64,000 bases of DNA from Cryptomeria japonica. Lineage: Eukaryota; Streptophyta; Pinopsida; Cupressales; Cupressaceae. The notes under the pieces were generated by a model that was not told the DNA's origin, ran no database searches, and saw nothing but the letters and a program-made list of their open reading frames with translations. Made by a program: the position numbers and the translations under genes. The stretch is taken from assembly GCF_030272615.1 (NCBI RefSeq), contig NC_081410.1, positions 140,344,849-140,408,848 on the forward strand. Reading direction: 5' to 3'. Positions 1 through 10,916 of the stretch are shown here, piece after piece. Each line of letters begins with the position of its first letter. Within the stretch, counting starts at the first letter, position 1.

Positions 1-1155
1 TTACCTTTTCCTTCACTTCTTCATAGGTTCCATACCTCAGCTTGGTAGCATGCCTTGGCAATGTAAGAAATGCATCAATTTGCTATTGTGTGATGTCAAA
101 ATCAATCTTGTAACCCATAGGTGACAAAGATTGAGTTCTTGGTTCCATAGCATTCACATAACAGTAATTAGTGTCTACTTCAAAACATATATCATCTTTG
201 TATTTTTCCACTAGCTTGGGTGGAATCCGGTACCTGTTATGCATTTTCTCTTGAAATTTATTGAAGTAATCATCCATAATATCATTAAAATTATCACCTA
301 GCTTCTTAATGAAGTCATTGATCTGATTGGTGATTGGTCGGTGTAGTTCCCAAACAACTTTACCGACTGATGGAAAGAATTTTTCAAAATAGAAAAACAT
401 GCATACAAGTAGTGATCCAAACTTTAGTGTATTAGCCGAGTTGTTCTTCATCAGCGTCCTGATGGTGTTCAGATTCTCAAAGAGGTTTTTCATCAACACC
501 TCACATAGATCAATTTTCATTCCCTTTTTCACAATTTTGTATGTTAAGTCTACTGCTGCATAGGGTACACTGTTTTCCCTTGCCGATTGGAAGAAACAGT
601 AACCTATTACTCTAATGGCAAATTTTAGTTGTGCATCAATGACATTGTTCAATTTCAGTCCTTTGCAATCTGATTCCACTCCGGTTAAACTGATCAATTC
701 CTTTTGTGATATCATCTTTTGAGCTCGAGCATGATCTAAAATAGGGTAATCGGTAACCAGATGAATGATTTCCTTGGTAATCTTAAACGATTGCTCTTCT
801 ATCCACATGAAATCATTGTGAACTCTGCTCAGAACAAACTTGACCCACTAGGGTTTGAACGGGGATAGGTTAGGGCTTCAGTTAATCCGTTGATCTTAAT
901 GTGCTCATACTTGCTATTCAATTTACCATCGGTGCACAATTCATCATAGGTGTCTTTGATTTCAACATGACCGAGTTCTACAACATGACATTTGGTGAAG
1001 AATCTCACATCCTCGACTAATAACACTCTATCCGGGATGAGTGAAAATGCAATTTTGTCATCTGGTTCAGATGCAACTTTGGGATTTAAAGAGTATTTTA
1101 GTGAGGGCTTTTCTACATTCTTAACAATGATGGGATCTTGGATCTTAGGTGCCAT
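1..1155 (-). pseudogene. Conserved second ORF of non-autonomous LTR element (unknown function)
   Basis: The reading frame starts with ATG at 1155 (MAPKIQDP) and runs leftwards past base 1. A frameshift and an in-frame stop near 830-860 separate it into the stretches 1155-829 and 808-83, and a further stop lies at about 83. It aligns along its length with the ORF beginning at 14258 in the element at 9751-16422. Shared landmarks in order are AFSxIP, an ED-R region, ELGxxEIKxxY, VLSRVHxxFxW, KITKE, FGxLLVC and a PRT-x5-MGY block. There is no signal peptide, membrane segment or nuclease motif that I can name. The layout recalls the plant transposon-associated PF20167-type domain, but this is a weak impression. 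It sits downstream of the gag-like gene, where a pol gene would normally be. Confidence 0.6.
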
Positions 1156-1709
1156 TAGTAGATTTCAAATAAAAGCTAACAAAAGATCCTTAGGGTTTGA
1201 GGATTTTCAAATGGCAGATGCTTCACACTTAGCAGATAATAATAACTTGATAAGATCGGCAAACCAGCTTAACAATGCGTTGAGATTGATGTAAATACCT
1301 TGAATTTTGCTTTTTAGGAGGTTTGATCACCTTAGATTTTCTTTGCTCTGCTCTCTCGAAAACTTGATAAGTGAAAAGGACTGCATAAATGCTTTAAGTA
1401 CACAATATACCTTATCGGGCTCCATGCAAGTTAGGTTAAAACATTAAATGCACTCGGCTCCACTAAACTTTCTTCCCTTTTTTTTGCGCTTTAACTGAGT
1501 AACCAAACTTCCTTCATTTACCGACTTGATAGGTTTCCTGTATTCACCGACTTGACAGGTTTCCTATATAGTGCTCCAAAAGACTTTGATAGAATTTCAA
1601 ACTTACTAATACATCTTTAACTATGCAGATTTTGACTTAAGTACATAATAAAATAGGAACTGTTAAGATTTAATCTTGAGAGAATGCAGTCCCTTCATGC
1701 CTTTATCAA

Positions 1710-3034
1710 TTAATTTGGAATAGGTGCACCTAACTTGGTAGGTAAGGTGCTTTCTTCATTTGACACAATTTCCTTCTTTTTCCAAATCATCTGTAATTTG
1801 TCTTTTATTTCTTTAGTGTCTTTTCTAGGTTGATCTCTACAATCTCTAGTCAAGTGTCCAACCTTATGACAATGAAAACATGTCATACCAAGATTTCTCC
1901 ATGATCTTCAGTTGTTCATCCCAAACCTTATAAAGCAGTCGATACTTATATGTCCATATCTTCCACAACATTCACACCATATCCTTGTATTGTAATCCCA
2001 TGGTACTGCAGAATACTATCGGTAAGGATCTATGTGAGCTCGTTAACCTCTAGCATTTGCTCGGTGTGCAGACCACATATAGTTCTTTTGCTTAAGCCAA
2101 CACTTCTCAGTACTGTGTCCATATCTATTGCAGTTTTTATAAAACCCTTTGAATTTTGCCTTCTGATAATTGTTAACAAACTTTGTCCTACATTGATTAG
2201 ATGTGTGACCATATTTATTACAATTGTAACAATAACCATTGGACTTAGTGACATTCAGTTGCTTACCTTTTTTGATTTGGCACATGTTGGCAGTGTGACC
2301 TTGATTTCCATAGTAGTTGCAAATAGGCTTCTTTCTTTTGATGATTCTCCTCTCTCGGTAGTATGGATTCCCTTCTTGGTAGAGTCTTTTCCTTTGTAAC
2401 CGAGTCCTGCATCTTTGTTGGGTCTTCTTGTATTCAGTTTCTCATCCAACATCTTTGATGCTTCATAACTCTTCTTCAGTGTTTCTTTGGATTTCTTCTC
2501 TGTTTCAACTTCATTGGTCAACCTTGATACCTCAATTTTCAATGCTTGATTCTCATCATCTTTCAGATTTGCTTCATGATGTGCATAACCTAGTTGATCT
2601 GACAGGTTTTTTTGAATTCTAGTCAACCTTGTGATTTCATCATTATTATTAGATACTAAGGCTTCAAGTTGTTGTTTCTCTCTTTCTAGATCTCTTAATT
2701 TATCCTCGGCTGTCCTCAATGCATGAAGATTTTCAGTCGTCTGTGTGCTGAAATGTTCATGTTCTCTCTTCATTGCTTTTAGTTGATCAACCAGTGCTTT
2801 GTTCTTTTCTTTCAATACTCCAATCATTTCTTCAGTCTCTTCAGATATACTATTATCAGATGATGTCTCAATTTGTTCCACTAACTCTTGAGAGTCCTGC
2901 AAATCATCAGATAATCTTCTTCTCACTTTCAAAGATTTTTGCATTTGCCTTTGCATGTCTACAATCACTTGATTAGCATGATCCAACTCTTCTTGTAGAT
3001 ACACAATCCTTCGAGATTGTTTATAGCCTTCCAT
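1710..3034 (-). pseudogene. Gag-like coiled-coil protein with about five zinc knuckles
   Basis: I take ATG at 3034 (MEGYKQSRR), 49 bases downstream of the primer-binding site, as the start because the equivalent ORF at 15658 starts in the same context. The first about 250 residues form a highly charged coiled coil with heptad-like Leu/Ile spacing. A frameshift near 2290 leads into zinc knuckles of the CX2CX4HX4C type. CYNCNKYGHTSNQC, CECCGRYGHISIDC and CFHCHKVGHLTRDC are complete. Two others have a Cys replaced by Tyr (CNYYGNQGHTANMC, YKNCNRYGHSTEKC). Zinc knuckles bind RNA in retroelement nucleocapsids, and a coiled coil would serve assembly. Frame breaks make this copy non-functional. It is probably a gag derivative rather than a host gene. 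Confidence 0.65.
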
Positions 3035-3082
3035 TGATAAGATCTTTCTCTTTAGGTAGTTAAACCCTTTTCCACGATTGAA

Positions 3083-3094
3083 GCTCTGATACCA
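3083..3094 (-). other. Primer-binding site, initiator tRNA-Met type
   Basis: GCTCTGATACCA on the plus strand is TGGTATCAGAGC on the minus strand. This is the classic plant copia primer-binding site for initiator methionine tRNA. It lies two bases inside the LTR edge at 3097. Confidence 0.85.
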
Positions 3095-3096
3095 AT

Positions 3097-4340
3097 TGTT
3101 AGGCCCAATATGGAAAGCTAATGTACTGAGAGGGGAGGGGTGAATCAATACTTCAAAACTTTTGTTCAACAATAACTTTACTGTTATGCATAAACCAAAT
3201 AGTGCATTAACATAATATAAAGCTAAAACAAATAGATAACAATCATACATGATTCACTCCATAACACATATATTTTGGTTATGCAGAAACTCTTGGTTAG
3301 AGAGAAAACCTGCGGTTGGGATGGCACCCACAACTTCACTACTGCAATAATAAAGGTTTCTCGATTAGAGCTACATGTTTAGCTATTTCTGATAGCTTAC
3401 CCTGTTAGGAGTATCCAGATCTGTTAGATCTACCTTGCTAAAGGATTTTACAACACTTAATCTAAATGTTGCACCTGGTTAGAGGCTTTACAATTTATAG
3501 ACTTGATTAGAGTCTTTTACCCTGTTAAAGGTTTCTCTTACAACTTCAAAATATTACAATAAAATCATTACAAATATCTGCAACTTTACATCTGAAATGT
3601 TATAGCAGATTCTATGTGCTCAGAATAAGATTACCTTGCTTATAGCATACCTCGGTAACCCATATAGTAACTTGGTAAACCCTTTTGTTTACTCTGTTCT
3701 TTGACTATTCTGTGAAATCCTTCTCGGTGACCTCTGTGTCTCTGTAACAGTCATAACACTTAGTGCTTTCACATGTCTTGCTTCATATATTTCTATATCT
3801 TCCTTTCTGTCATGCTACATGTATATTTGATCTTAATCCATGTTGTATAAATAGATCTCTTGTGTCGGTGATCCATTCATTGCTTCGATCTTACAAACAT
3901 GTTTTATAGAATGAATAACCATGCAAAATATTTCATTTGTTAGATGACCTCAAAATCATCCACAATCTTTAAGTGCAATTTCCAATGTGATAACGGTTCT
4001 TTGTTCCTTGATCTTGTAACACGTTTTCATATGTATGTCCAGGTTCAATGAATCTGGTAACACATTTCATTTGGTGTATATCAACTCAGTGTGTCATCTT
4101 TGCTGCTCGGTAGACATGGGATGATACTTGGTAGATAGCTCGGTGCACACTAGGCTCTGAGACTACTTTCTTCTATAACCGACTGGACTATGCATATCGA
4201 TTGAATATTTCGATAGAGATAACTGACTAGAGTATATAGAATAAATTTGAACATAAAACTAATGGCAACTTGATAAGTAGTAACAGAACCTTTAGCCAAT
4301 ATTTTGTTACATTATTTTGGTGCCCGGTTTTGTCCACATT
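3097..4340 (-). repeat. 5' LTR of the minus-strand element (outer edge approximate)
   Basis: The inner edge is clear: TGTTAGGCCC starts at 3097 next to the primer-binding site, and the block CTGAGAGG...GGTGAATCA follows at 3126-3147 as in the other LTRs of the window. The outer edge is not clear because there is no second copy to compare, and 4340 is an estimate. The LTR is rich in CGGT motifs and has no ORF of note. Confidence 0.5.
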
Positions 4341-4379
4341 GAACTCGGTGATTGATTGGGCAGGAGAAAATTTTGAGAA

Positions 4380-4712
4380 CTAGTAGTCAAGTAGCTTGAA
4401 AACAAAGGAAATTACTTCGCGGTTAATGGCAAGGAGGGTTTCACCATTGTCTCTCCTGATGGTTTTGGAGGCTGGATCATACCTAGCGATACATTCCCTA
4501 ACCAATTCTGGGCAAGGCATAGCTGGGGGAAAGGTTGCCACCTCTATAATACCACTACTCAAAACTTCTACACCAGAGGAACTATCAATTCCCTTGAATA
4601 CCCTTTCTTTCAAAACTTCAAGGTTTTCCCCTTTAAGGTCGGTATCGCTGACTATGGGCTCTATACATGCAAGACTAAAAACATTTCCAAACAAGTGCAG
4701 CATGGACTTCAT
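4380..4712 (-). pseudogene. Unrecognised ORF fragment, probably transposon-derived
   Basis: This 110-codon open frame has composition typical of a real protein rather than a shadow frame: an acidic N-terminal half, then SSGIIEVATFPPAMPCPELV and a segment ending INREVISFVFKLLDY. The Pro-Pro-x-x-Pro-Cys-x-Glu-Leu pattern is distinctive, but I cannot assign it to a family with confidence. It has no intact start context, no clear partner gene and abuts the end of the upstream LTR element. It may be the remnant of another retroelement accessory ORF. Confidence 0.35.
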
Positions 4713-5654
4713 AATTCATAAATGATAAGTCTTATTTTATTGTAGCAAACCTCACTATGAGAGACGAAAGGCAGGTAAAAGTTACTGGAGACAACAAGAA
4801 ATGGACTCACCTTCACAGTTGAGCAACTAAATGACTACCAGCAAACAAGACTTCTATCCCCAAAAAATAACACCACAGCGATGAGGAACAAGGTTCAGAG
4901 AATTAATTCTTCATACCTTATAGCAAGAGCAATGATACGGACTTATTAAGTGCAATAATTCCAATTGACAGTTTAAGTGTGTTGATTTTTTGGATTGGAC
5001 ATCACATGCATGCATTGAATGCATGGCGGCATTTTTGAAGTAACCACCAGTTCCTGAAATGATTACTTGCTTCAAATTCCAACAATTGACATCACTTAAG
5101 ATATGGTTCGCCTTCCTCATACTTGGCAATAAATGCACCATCAAATCTTTTAACTCACGGGACCCACCAAATTTGAAACACACATGAACATTCTGAATAG
5201 AATTCATTGGGGTTCAAGTAGTTCAAGACATACACCGTGCCTAGGAGAAATCTTTTCTAAGAGGATTAATTATGTCAAGTGTTGCTGACCTTTCGAACTA
5301 TGTTGAACATGTTGAACACGTCTGAACCTTTTGAACTAGGTTCAAAAAGTTCAACGCCTGGAGATAGATGACCTAACATATCACCGAACAAGAGCAATGA
5401 GGAACCACTACAAAACACTGAGAAAATGTTAGTATGGAAAACCCCCTAGACACCTAAAAACCCACAAAACCTAAACGAACTTGTTGAACCCGGTTCAAGA
5501 GGGTTCAATGTGCTCACAGAGTTCAACCAATTACCTAAACTTGGCATTTTTGATTTAAAGACAATTTACAAATGGACTAAGGCTTAAGCCGAGGCATTTG
5601 TGAGAAAGACAAGGACTCCGAATGAAATTTTATAGGGTGACTTACTCCTATCAT
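4713..5654. other. Unassigned stretch with TTGAAC-rich segment
   Basis: A 98-codon minus-strand open frame (5207-4911) with mixed composition occurs here, but I recognise no domain in it. Between about 5270 and 5530 the word TTGAAC or its complement GTTCAA recurs many times in both orientations. I see no RNA gene and no intact coding gene. Confidence 0.3.
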
Positions 5655-5918
5655 GAAGGATAAATGATGCAGTAACAATATTGTGACAATTCAAGTGCTA
5701 TCAATATTTCTAATAATTGGGTGTTGCATTCTAAGACAAAACATATATCAATCAAGTTTCATGTTTTGAGAGAGAAGGTGAATGAGAAAGAAGTCAGATT
5801 GGAGTATGTATCTACAAGGGAACAAATTGCAGATATCTTTACAAAGCCTTTGCCTACAAATACATTTGTATATATGAGAGAGAAGTTAGGGGCGATTTCC
5901 CCTCTTGATCTGAAATAG
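5655..5918 (+). pseudogene. Ty1/copia pol 3' fragment (RNase H tail)
   Basis: From 5679 the plus strand reads YCDNSSAINIS, then HSKTKHISIKFHVLREKV and VSTREQIADIFTKPLP, ending LDLK and a stop at 5916-5918. These are the last conserved blocks of copia RNase H. The Asp of YCDN is one of the catalytic carboxylates. A two-base deletion just before YCDN breaks the frame, and upstream only a scrambled KD...VTI remnant is left at about 5655. Gag, protease, integrase and reverse transcriptase are absent to the left, so the element is 5'-truncated. The normal 3' untranslated region, polypurine tract and LTR follow. Confidence 0.85.
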
Positions 5919-6252
5919 ATGCATTGAGATGCATCAATTTGGTGGACTTATAGTCTTATCCAGATATCTAGATTGATGAGTAAGTGTTGCTACTTAGGGG
6001 GAGTAGTTAGTGTTTTGGTTTAGGTATTTAGATTTAAGATTATTCGGTAAGGGGGAGAGAATGATATTTTTCTTATGAGCCTTTTGCATTGATGTCAAAG
6101 GGGGAGAGAAGCATGTGAAAATTTGTCTTATCTATCTAGAGTAGAGAGATATGTGTGCATGATCTCAAGGGGAGATTGATGGAGTTGATTTCTTTCTTTG
6201 CATTGATTGTTTTTCACATTCATATGTTTCCATCAATACCAAAGGGGGAGAT
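5919..6252 (+). other. Copia 3' untranslated region and polypurine tract
   Basis: Several GGGGGAG purine tracts occur here (near 5997, 6051, 6100 and 6242). The last one, CCAAAGGGGGAGA, directly precedes the LTR start TGTTGG at 6253 and is the true polypurine tract that primes plus-strand synthesis. The upstream tract near 6100 sits in nearly the same context (GATGTCAAAGGGGGAGAG). Confidence 0.75.
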
Positions 6253-7579
6253 TGTTGGATATTAAAGTTGTTGGAATGTGTTGTTGTCATTGGTGTCAAC
6301 ATATTCCTGTGTTCTTGTGCTTTGATGTTGCAAAGAGTTGGTTTGGTTGGTATATTGAAAATATTCTGATGCGGATTTAAGAATTTAGATATTAGTATCT
6401 TCAGTTGATTCAACATGAGTTTTAGTGTTCCAGACGGTGATTTGATCAAGTTATGTGGTCCGATATAATGACTAGTTTTTCTATATGGTAGAGTTGTGAT
6501 TTCTGGTTTGTATTGCTTCATAATTGATTCATTATGTTGAGTGGATTTTGGAGAGTGTTTGGGACATTCATGTGTGTCCTTAATTCAAGTGGTTCATGAT
6601 TTGAAACTTTACAAGCATATCTTTCAATTTGTCAGTAAGTTATGTTGGTGTTCTTGAGCTCTAGAAGAGAGATGATGATGATTCTAGTAATCTGAGATGT
6701 TGCGATGGAATTCATGTTGTGTGTTGGTGTTTATAGACCATGTGTTGTGTGTGTTGCTGGTCCGCATTGATCACTGTGCACATTATTGAAGATTTTATTG
6801 GTCTGGTGGTATTCTTTGTGTTGTACAACTTTCTGGCCGACCCAATGGTTCTTGCATGTTGCAGATGATCTTGGCGAGATATTCTGTGGTCTTGTGTGTT
6901 TGAGGTTTTGATTTGGGTCCATGCTATCTCCTTGTTGATATTGTATTGGTTCACATATTGATTTATGTATCGTGTGATATAATTCTGTAATTAGGTCTTA
7001 TGAGTTGATCCAACCTTGAATATAAGGTTGATGATTTGTATAAATAAGAGTAATAATAATGTAAGATGCATGTCTGCATTCTTTAAGAGTGTTGTATGTG
7101 CAAACAAGCGAATTGATCTTCCAGTTGTGTGAACAAGAGCAAAAAAGTGTTGCAGAGCAGATTGTGTGCTTAACTAGAATAGTGATCAAACATTTGGAGA
7201 TGCTATTCTCTCGGTTCATGTAAATCAGATTGGTGTCTGATCTTTGTAAGGGAATGAGCCTTCCTAGGGGTGTAGCCATTTGTTATTTTTTGAGCAATGA
7301 GCTCTAGGTGGTGTACCTCAATGCATATTCATTCCCCATTGTAATATTTACACACACTCTTGCAAATTATCATCTCATTGTGGGTAGCTTCCCACCATGG
7401 TTTTTCCTTTAATCGGGTTTTCCACGTAAAAAATATGTGTTATGTGTGTTGTTGATGTGGTGTTTATTTTTTTGTTATTTCTATTCTTAATTAGATCTTA
7501 GGTTGAGGTTAATTTGTGTAAGTTTGGTGAAAACTGATTCATCCCCCCTCTTAGTTTTCCTAGATTGTTGTTGCCAACA
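6253..7579 (+). repeat. 3' LTR of plus-strand copia element
   Basis: It starts TGTTGG after the polypurine tract and ends TGCCAACA at 7579, giving matched TGTTGG/CCAACA ends. Near the right end lie the two LTR blocks shared with other elements here (7391-7427 and about 7540-7556). It matches the LTR at 27523-28800 in inverted orientation, so both belong to one family. The right edge abuts LINE reverse-transcriptase sequence, showing insertion into the LINE. No target duplication can be verified because the 5' end is missing. Confidence 0.8.
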
Positions 7580-9394
7580 TGATGTAGCTCAAAACCTAGT
7601 TGATCCACTCATTTTCAAAGGTAAAAGTGACACACACTTTGTATAGGAAACTCCATTTGACTCTATCATAGGATTTAGCCATGTCTAATTTTATGAACAT
7701 GGCCTTCTCCTTAGAAATATCCATAGAATAAATAGCTTTTGGTGCTATGATAATCCCATCCAGAATTTGTCTCACAACAACAAAACCTCCTTTCTTATTA
7801 GAGATTAGCTTGTTGACCCATGACTTAAGCCTTTTAGTAATCAACTTTTTGATTATTTAATAAATCACATTACACAAAGCTATAGGTCAAAAAGATCCAA
7901 GATGACAATCTCCTTTAGGTTTTTAGGAATGAGAGCAAGGAAAGTAGCATTCATGGCCCTTAGCATCTACTTGTTTTCATAAGACTCCTACACCAGGTCT
8001 CAAAGAGATCAAACTTAATAATTTCCCAAAATTCTTGGTAAACTCAACAAGAAATCCATCGGAATTAGGAGCTTCACCCTTCCTTATTCCAAACACAAAT
8101 TCTTTGACTTAAAACAAAGAGATAGGCTTAATAAGATCCTCATTCATCTCATTAGAAACAATGGAAGGAATGCAATCAATTACAAGACCTTCCTCCACAT
8201 TGGTAGTGATAGAGTGCACAATAATTAGAGTTGCAAAGGATCTCATGGCCTCTTAAGGAATCTCACTATAAGAAGAGAGATGAACTCCCTCTGAGGAAAT
8301 GAGAGAAGTAATTGAATTACCATTTCTTCTATCCTTCACTAAGTTGTGAAAGAACTTCATGTTATTATCACCTTCTTGAAGCCAATCCACTCACAACTTT
8401 TTCTTTCAGTAAATCTCTTCACAAAGCTCCCATTACTCAAGCTTCTTTACCACAATAGGCTCCTCTCTATAAAAATCCCCAGTTAAGCCTTGATCTCTAA
8501 TTTAAGGAGTGATGGAATCCACCCAAGACTAAGAATCCATCTTCACCAAGAAGATATTAGAAAAAGATTACCTATTCCACCTTTTAAACTTATACTTGAC
8601 AAATTGTAGTTGCTTGATAAAGGAATACATTGTAGTACCATAAGTGTGCTTCCCCTCAGTCCACCAAACCATCATGAGGTCATGAAGGGAAGGGTCACAA
8701 AGAAACATAATTTGAAATTTAAAAGAAAGAGTTTTTGAGACTAAACAAATATTATTAGTAAATTGGATTGACCAATACTTTGATCCTTTCCAATCCAGAA
8801 TCATTGAGCTAGTCAAACAATTATCACCCATTCAATAGGAAGAAATAGTTTAAATATGTCCAATCTCTCAGCTATTGCCTCTATTCCACTCCTTCTATTA
8901 TTCTAAGTAAACAAGCTATTGGAAGGTTTAGCATCTACAAGATTTAGGAACTCCTAGTATGATATTACCTCCCCTTTTCTCATGCATTCTTAAGACTACA
9001 TTAAAATCCCCTTGCCAGGATCCAAGGGAATAAAGGAGAAAGAGAGGGAACATATTTGGTATGAGACCACAGCAAGGGTTTTCCCAAAATATTAATTTCA
9101 CTAGATTCACAACTTGTAGCTGCCATAAAGATAGAAAACTTACAGGAGATCCACCAAAGTGGAACAAGATTATGCGGGTCCCAAAGGCAATCAATACCCC
9201 CTAGATTTCCCTAATACCCTATGCACTAGTAGTGACCATTAGCCCAAATTATTTAAGTCTTATTTATCATACCATCAAATCACAACTTAGTTTCCTTAAT
9301 AAAAACTACATCAAGAGAATGAGATCTGATCAAATCATGAATAACTTTTTGTCCAGGGATGCTATTCAACCCCCTTACATTCCATGATAGGATG
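7580..9394 (-). pseudogene. L1-type LINE ORF2 (endonuclease and start of reverse transcriptase)
   Basis: Read leftwards from about 9390, the frame opens with SWNVRGLN, the start of APE-type endonuclease in plant L1 elements. The conserved GDFN near 9000 with EKRGG after it is the endonuclease core. FRDPSL-like and VKYKFKRWN segments follow at 8831-8568. QGGFV-like and KLDMAKSYDRVKWSFL segments (7844-7596) are reverse-transcriptase blocks. The enzyme nicks target DNA and primes reverse transcription there. Many stops and frameshifts are present, and the frame is cut at 7580 by the copia LTR before the catalytic YADD block. Confidence 0.75.
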
Positions 9395-9395
9395 A

Positions 9396-9750
9396 TTAAA
9401 ACTGAGTTGGAGAGAAATGAGATTCAATGGTCTTCACATGGCTAGACTCAATCAATTTCTCACCAATTAACTTCACCTTTTCTTGATATCTCTTTCTACC
9501 CACCTTAGGAGGCTTCCTAGGAGCCCCCTTCTTGAGATTTTTTTGATGAATTCCTAGGATGGGTTGAGCTCCCTTTCTTTTACCACCATCCCAAGAATAT
9601 TTCTCTAGATCCATTATTGACCTAGTGTATCGTAAATGATTATTTTCTTCCTTACATCCACTTGTCCCCAAATTCATAAAGGTCAACAAGGGGATGCCCA
9701 TCTAGGCATCTTGTTAGTATAAACAAGGTTATCATCAAACTAGTTAGGAC
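9396..9750 (-). pseudogene. LINE ORF1, C-terminal end
   Basis: A basic open frame (about 100 codons, 9701-9396) ends two bases before the ORF2 frame begins, as the ORF1-ORF2 junction of plant L1 elements does. It is rich in Lys, Arg and Gly (KKGAPRKPPKVGRKRY), consistent with a nucleic-acid-binding tail. It is interrupted at 9750 by the LTR element, and the rest of ORF1 resumes beyond 16428. Confidence 0.5.
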
Positions 9751-10533
9751 TATTAGGATTCCCAAAGATACTGAGAGGGGGGGTGAATTAGTATCTAACC
9801 AGTTATTGGAATTACTTGATTTAAAACATGTAAAGCATATCAATACTGTATACCTGTCAACCAAGAATAATGCAGTAAACAAGAATAACAACAACCACAT
9901 GAAAAGCACACCATAATACAGTAGTTTAACGAGGAAACCCAGTGTGGGAGAAACCTCGGTGGGATTTGTGACCTACAATATTCGCTTACTGGCCAATAAG
10001 TGAATATTACTCTTACAATAGGGGCCTGCACATGTAGGAAGGCCAAGTGCCTAGAGCTCACTACTCAATTACAAAATAAAAAGTCACATTGACTTACAAA
10101 ATGGATTATACAAATCCAATGTCTTGTACTGCTTCAAATTAGCATTTGCTATGCTAGATCTAGTACCGGTTTTGGCTTTGCTTTATACATAAACCCTTAA
10201 CCTATAATTCACATATTAGGTCTGCCTTATTTCACTTATCACATCATTACAAAATGTTCTACAATGATCTCATACATGTATGAGTCATATTACAACTTGT
10301 CGTGTCGTCTTACAATGATTTTACAATTAATTACTAAATACATTATAAACAAAATTTCTGTCGGCCAGGGTGCCGGTATCCTTCCTTTGCTAGTGTTCTG
10401 TGTGCCGATGTAGAGTTTGTCGTTGTTGGTGCCGGTATATTGTCTTGCCGGTATCATATGATTGCAAGGTTGCCATCAATGACAAAACCTTCAGTCACCT
10501 ACAATTTCTCATTGGAGTGTGCATTTGCCAACA
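9751..10533 (-). repeat. 3' LTR of the non-autonomous element
   Basis: This 783-bp LTR begins TATTAGG (TG changed to TA) and ends CCAACA. It matches 15730-16422 almost throughout, except for a segment of roughly 75 bp around 9810-9890 that is missing from the other copy. It carries the two LTR blocks common to the window (about 9770-9790 and 9931-9963). Confidence 0.9.
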
Positions 10534-10548
10534 ATCTCCCCCTTTGGC
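10534..10548 (-). other. Polypurine tract
   Basis: On the minus strand this reads GCCAAAGGGGGAGAT immediately before the LTR. A second similar tract, complementary to CTCCCCCTTTGACATCAATG, lies about 150 bases upstream in element sense, near 10685-10705. Confidence 0.85.
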
Positions 10549-10916
10549 ATTGATGGCAACACTCATGAGAAAAATCCAAAAAATGTCATCCAAAAATGAG
10601 TCTGCCAGAATTGTCTTACCAAAAAAAATCTGAGCTCCCCTTGAGCTGATGAGCCATCTACTGATCATTTTTCTCATAGCCTCTACTCCCCCTTTGACAT
10701 CAATGACAAAGGTTGTCATTCGCTGTCAGTGGAGTCCTGCCTGGTTTCTTGTAACTGGTGGGTTACACTCTGAAAGATATCTGTCAAAATTAAATTTATG
10801 TCGTTGCTGAATGTTTTACTATCTTTTATAGCCTCATGGGTTCTCTGCACTGTACCGGTGAGTATGTGCATTTTCTCTTTTGGTGTCTTTATTCTGGGAA
10901 CCAGAGCCTTAGATAT

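Larger units (their letters stand above)
1..4340 (-). mobile_element. Non-autonomous LTR retrotransposon, 3' end outside window
   Basis: Read on the minus strand, the order is an LTR (about 4340 to 3097), a primer-binding site, a coiled-coil/zinc-knuckle gag-like ORF (3034 to 1710) and a second ORF of unknown function (1155 to 1). No protease, integrase, reverse transcriptase or RNase H motif is visible in any frame of the part present. The gene order matches the complete element at 9751-16422. The left end lies before base 1, so no target duplication can be checked. The right end is uncertain because the second LTR is outside the window. Confidence 0.7.

Noticed and set aside
3083-3094. tRNA gene near the GGTATCAGAG words
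   Set aside because: The words are primer-binding sites complementary to a tRNA end; no cloverleaf can be formed around them.
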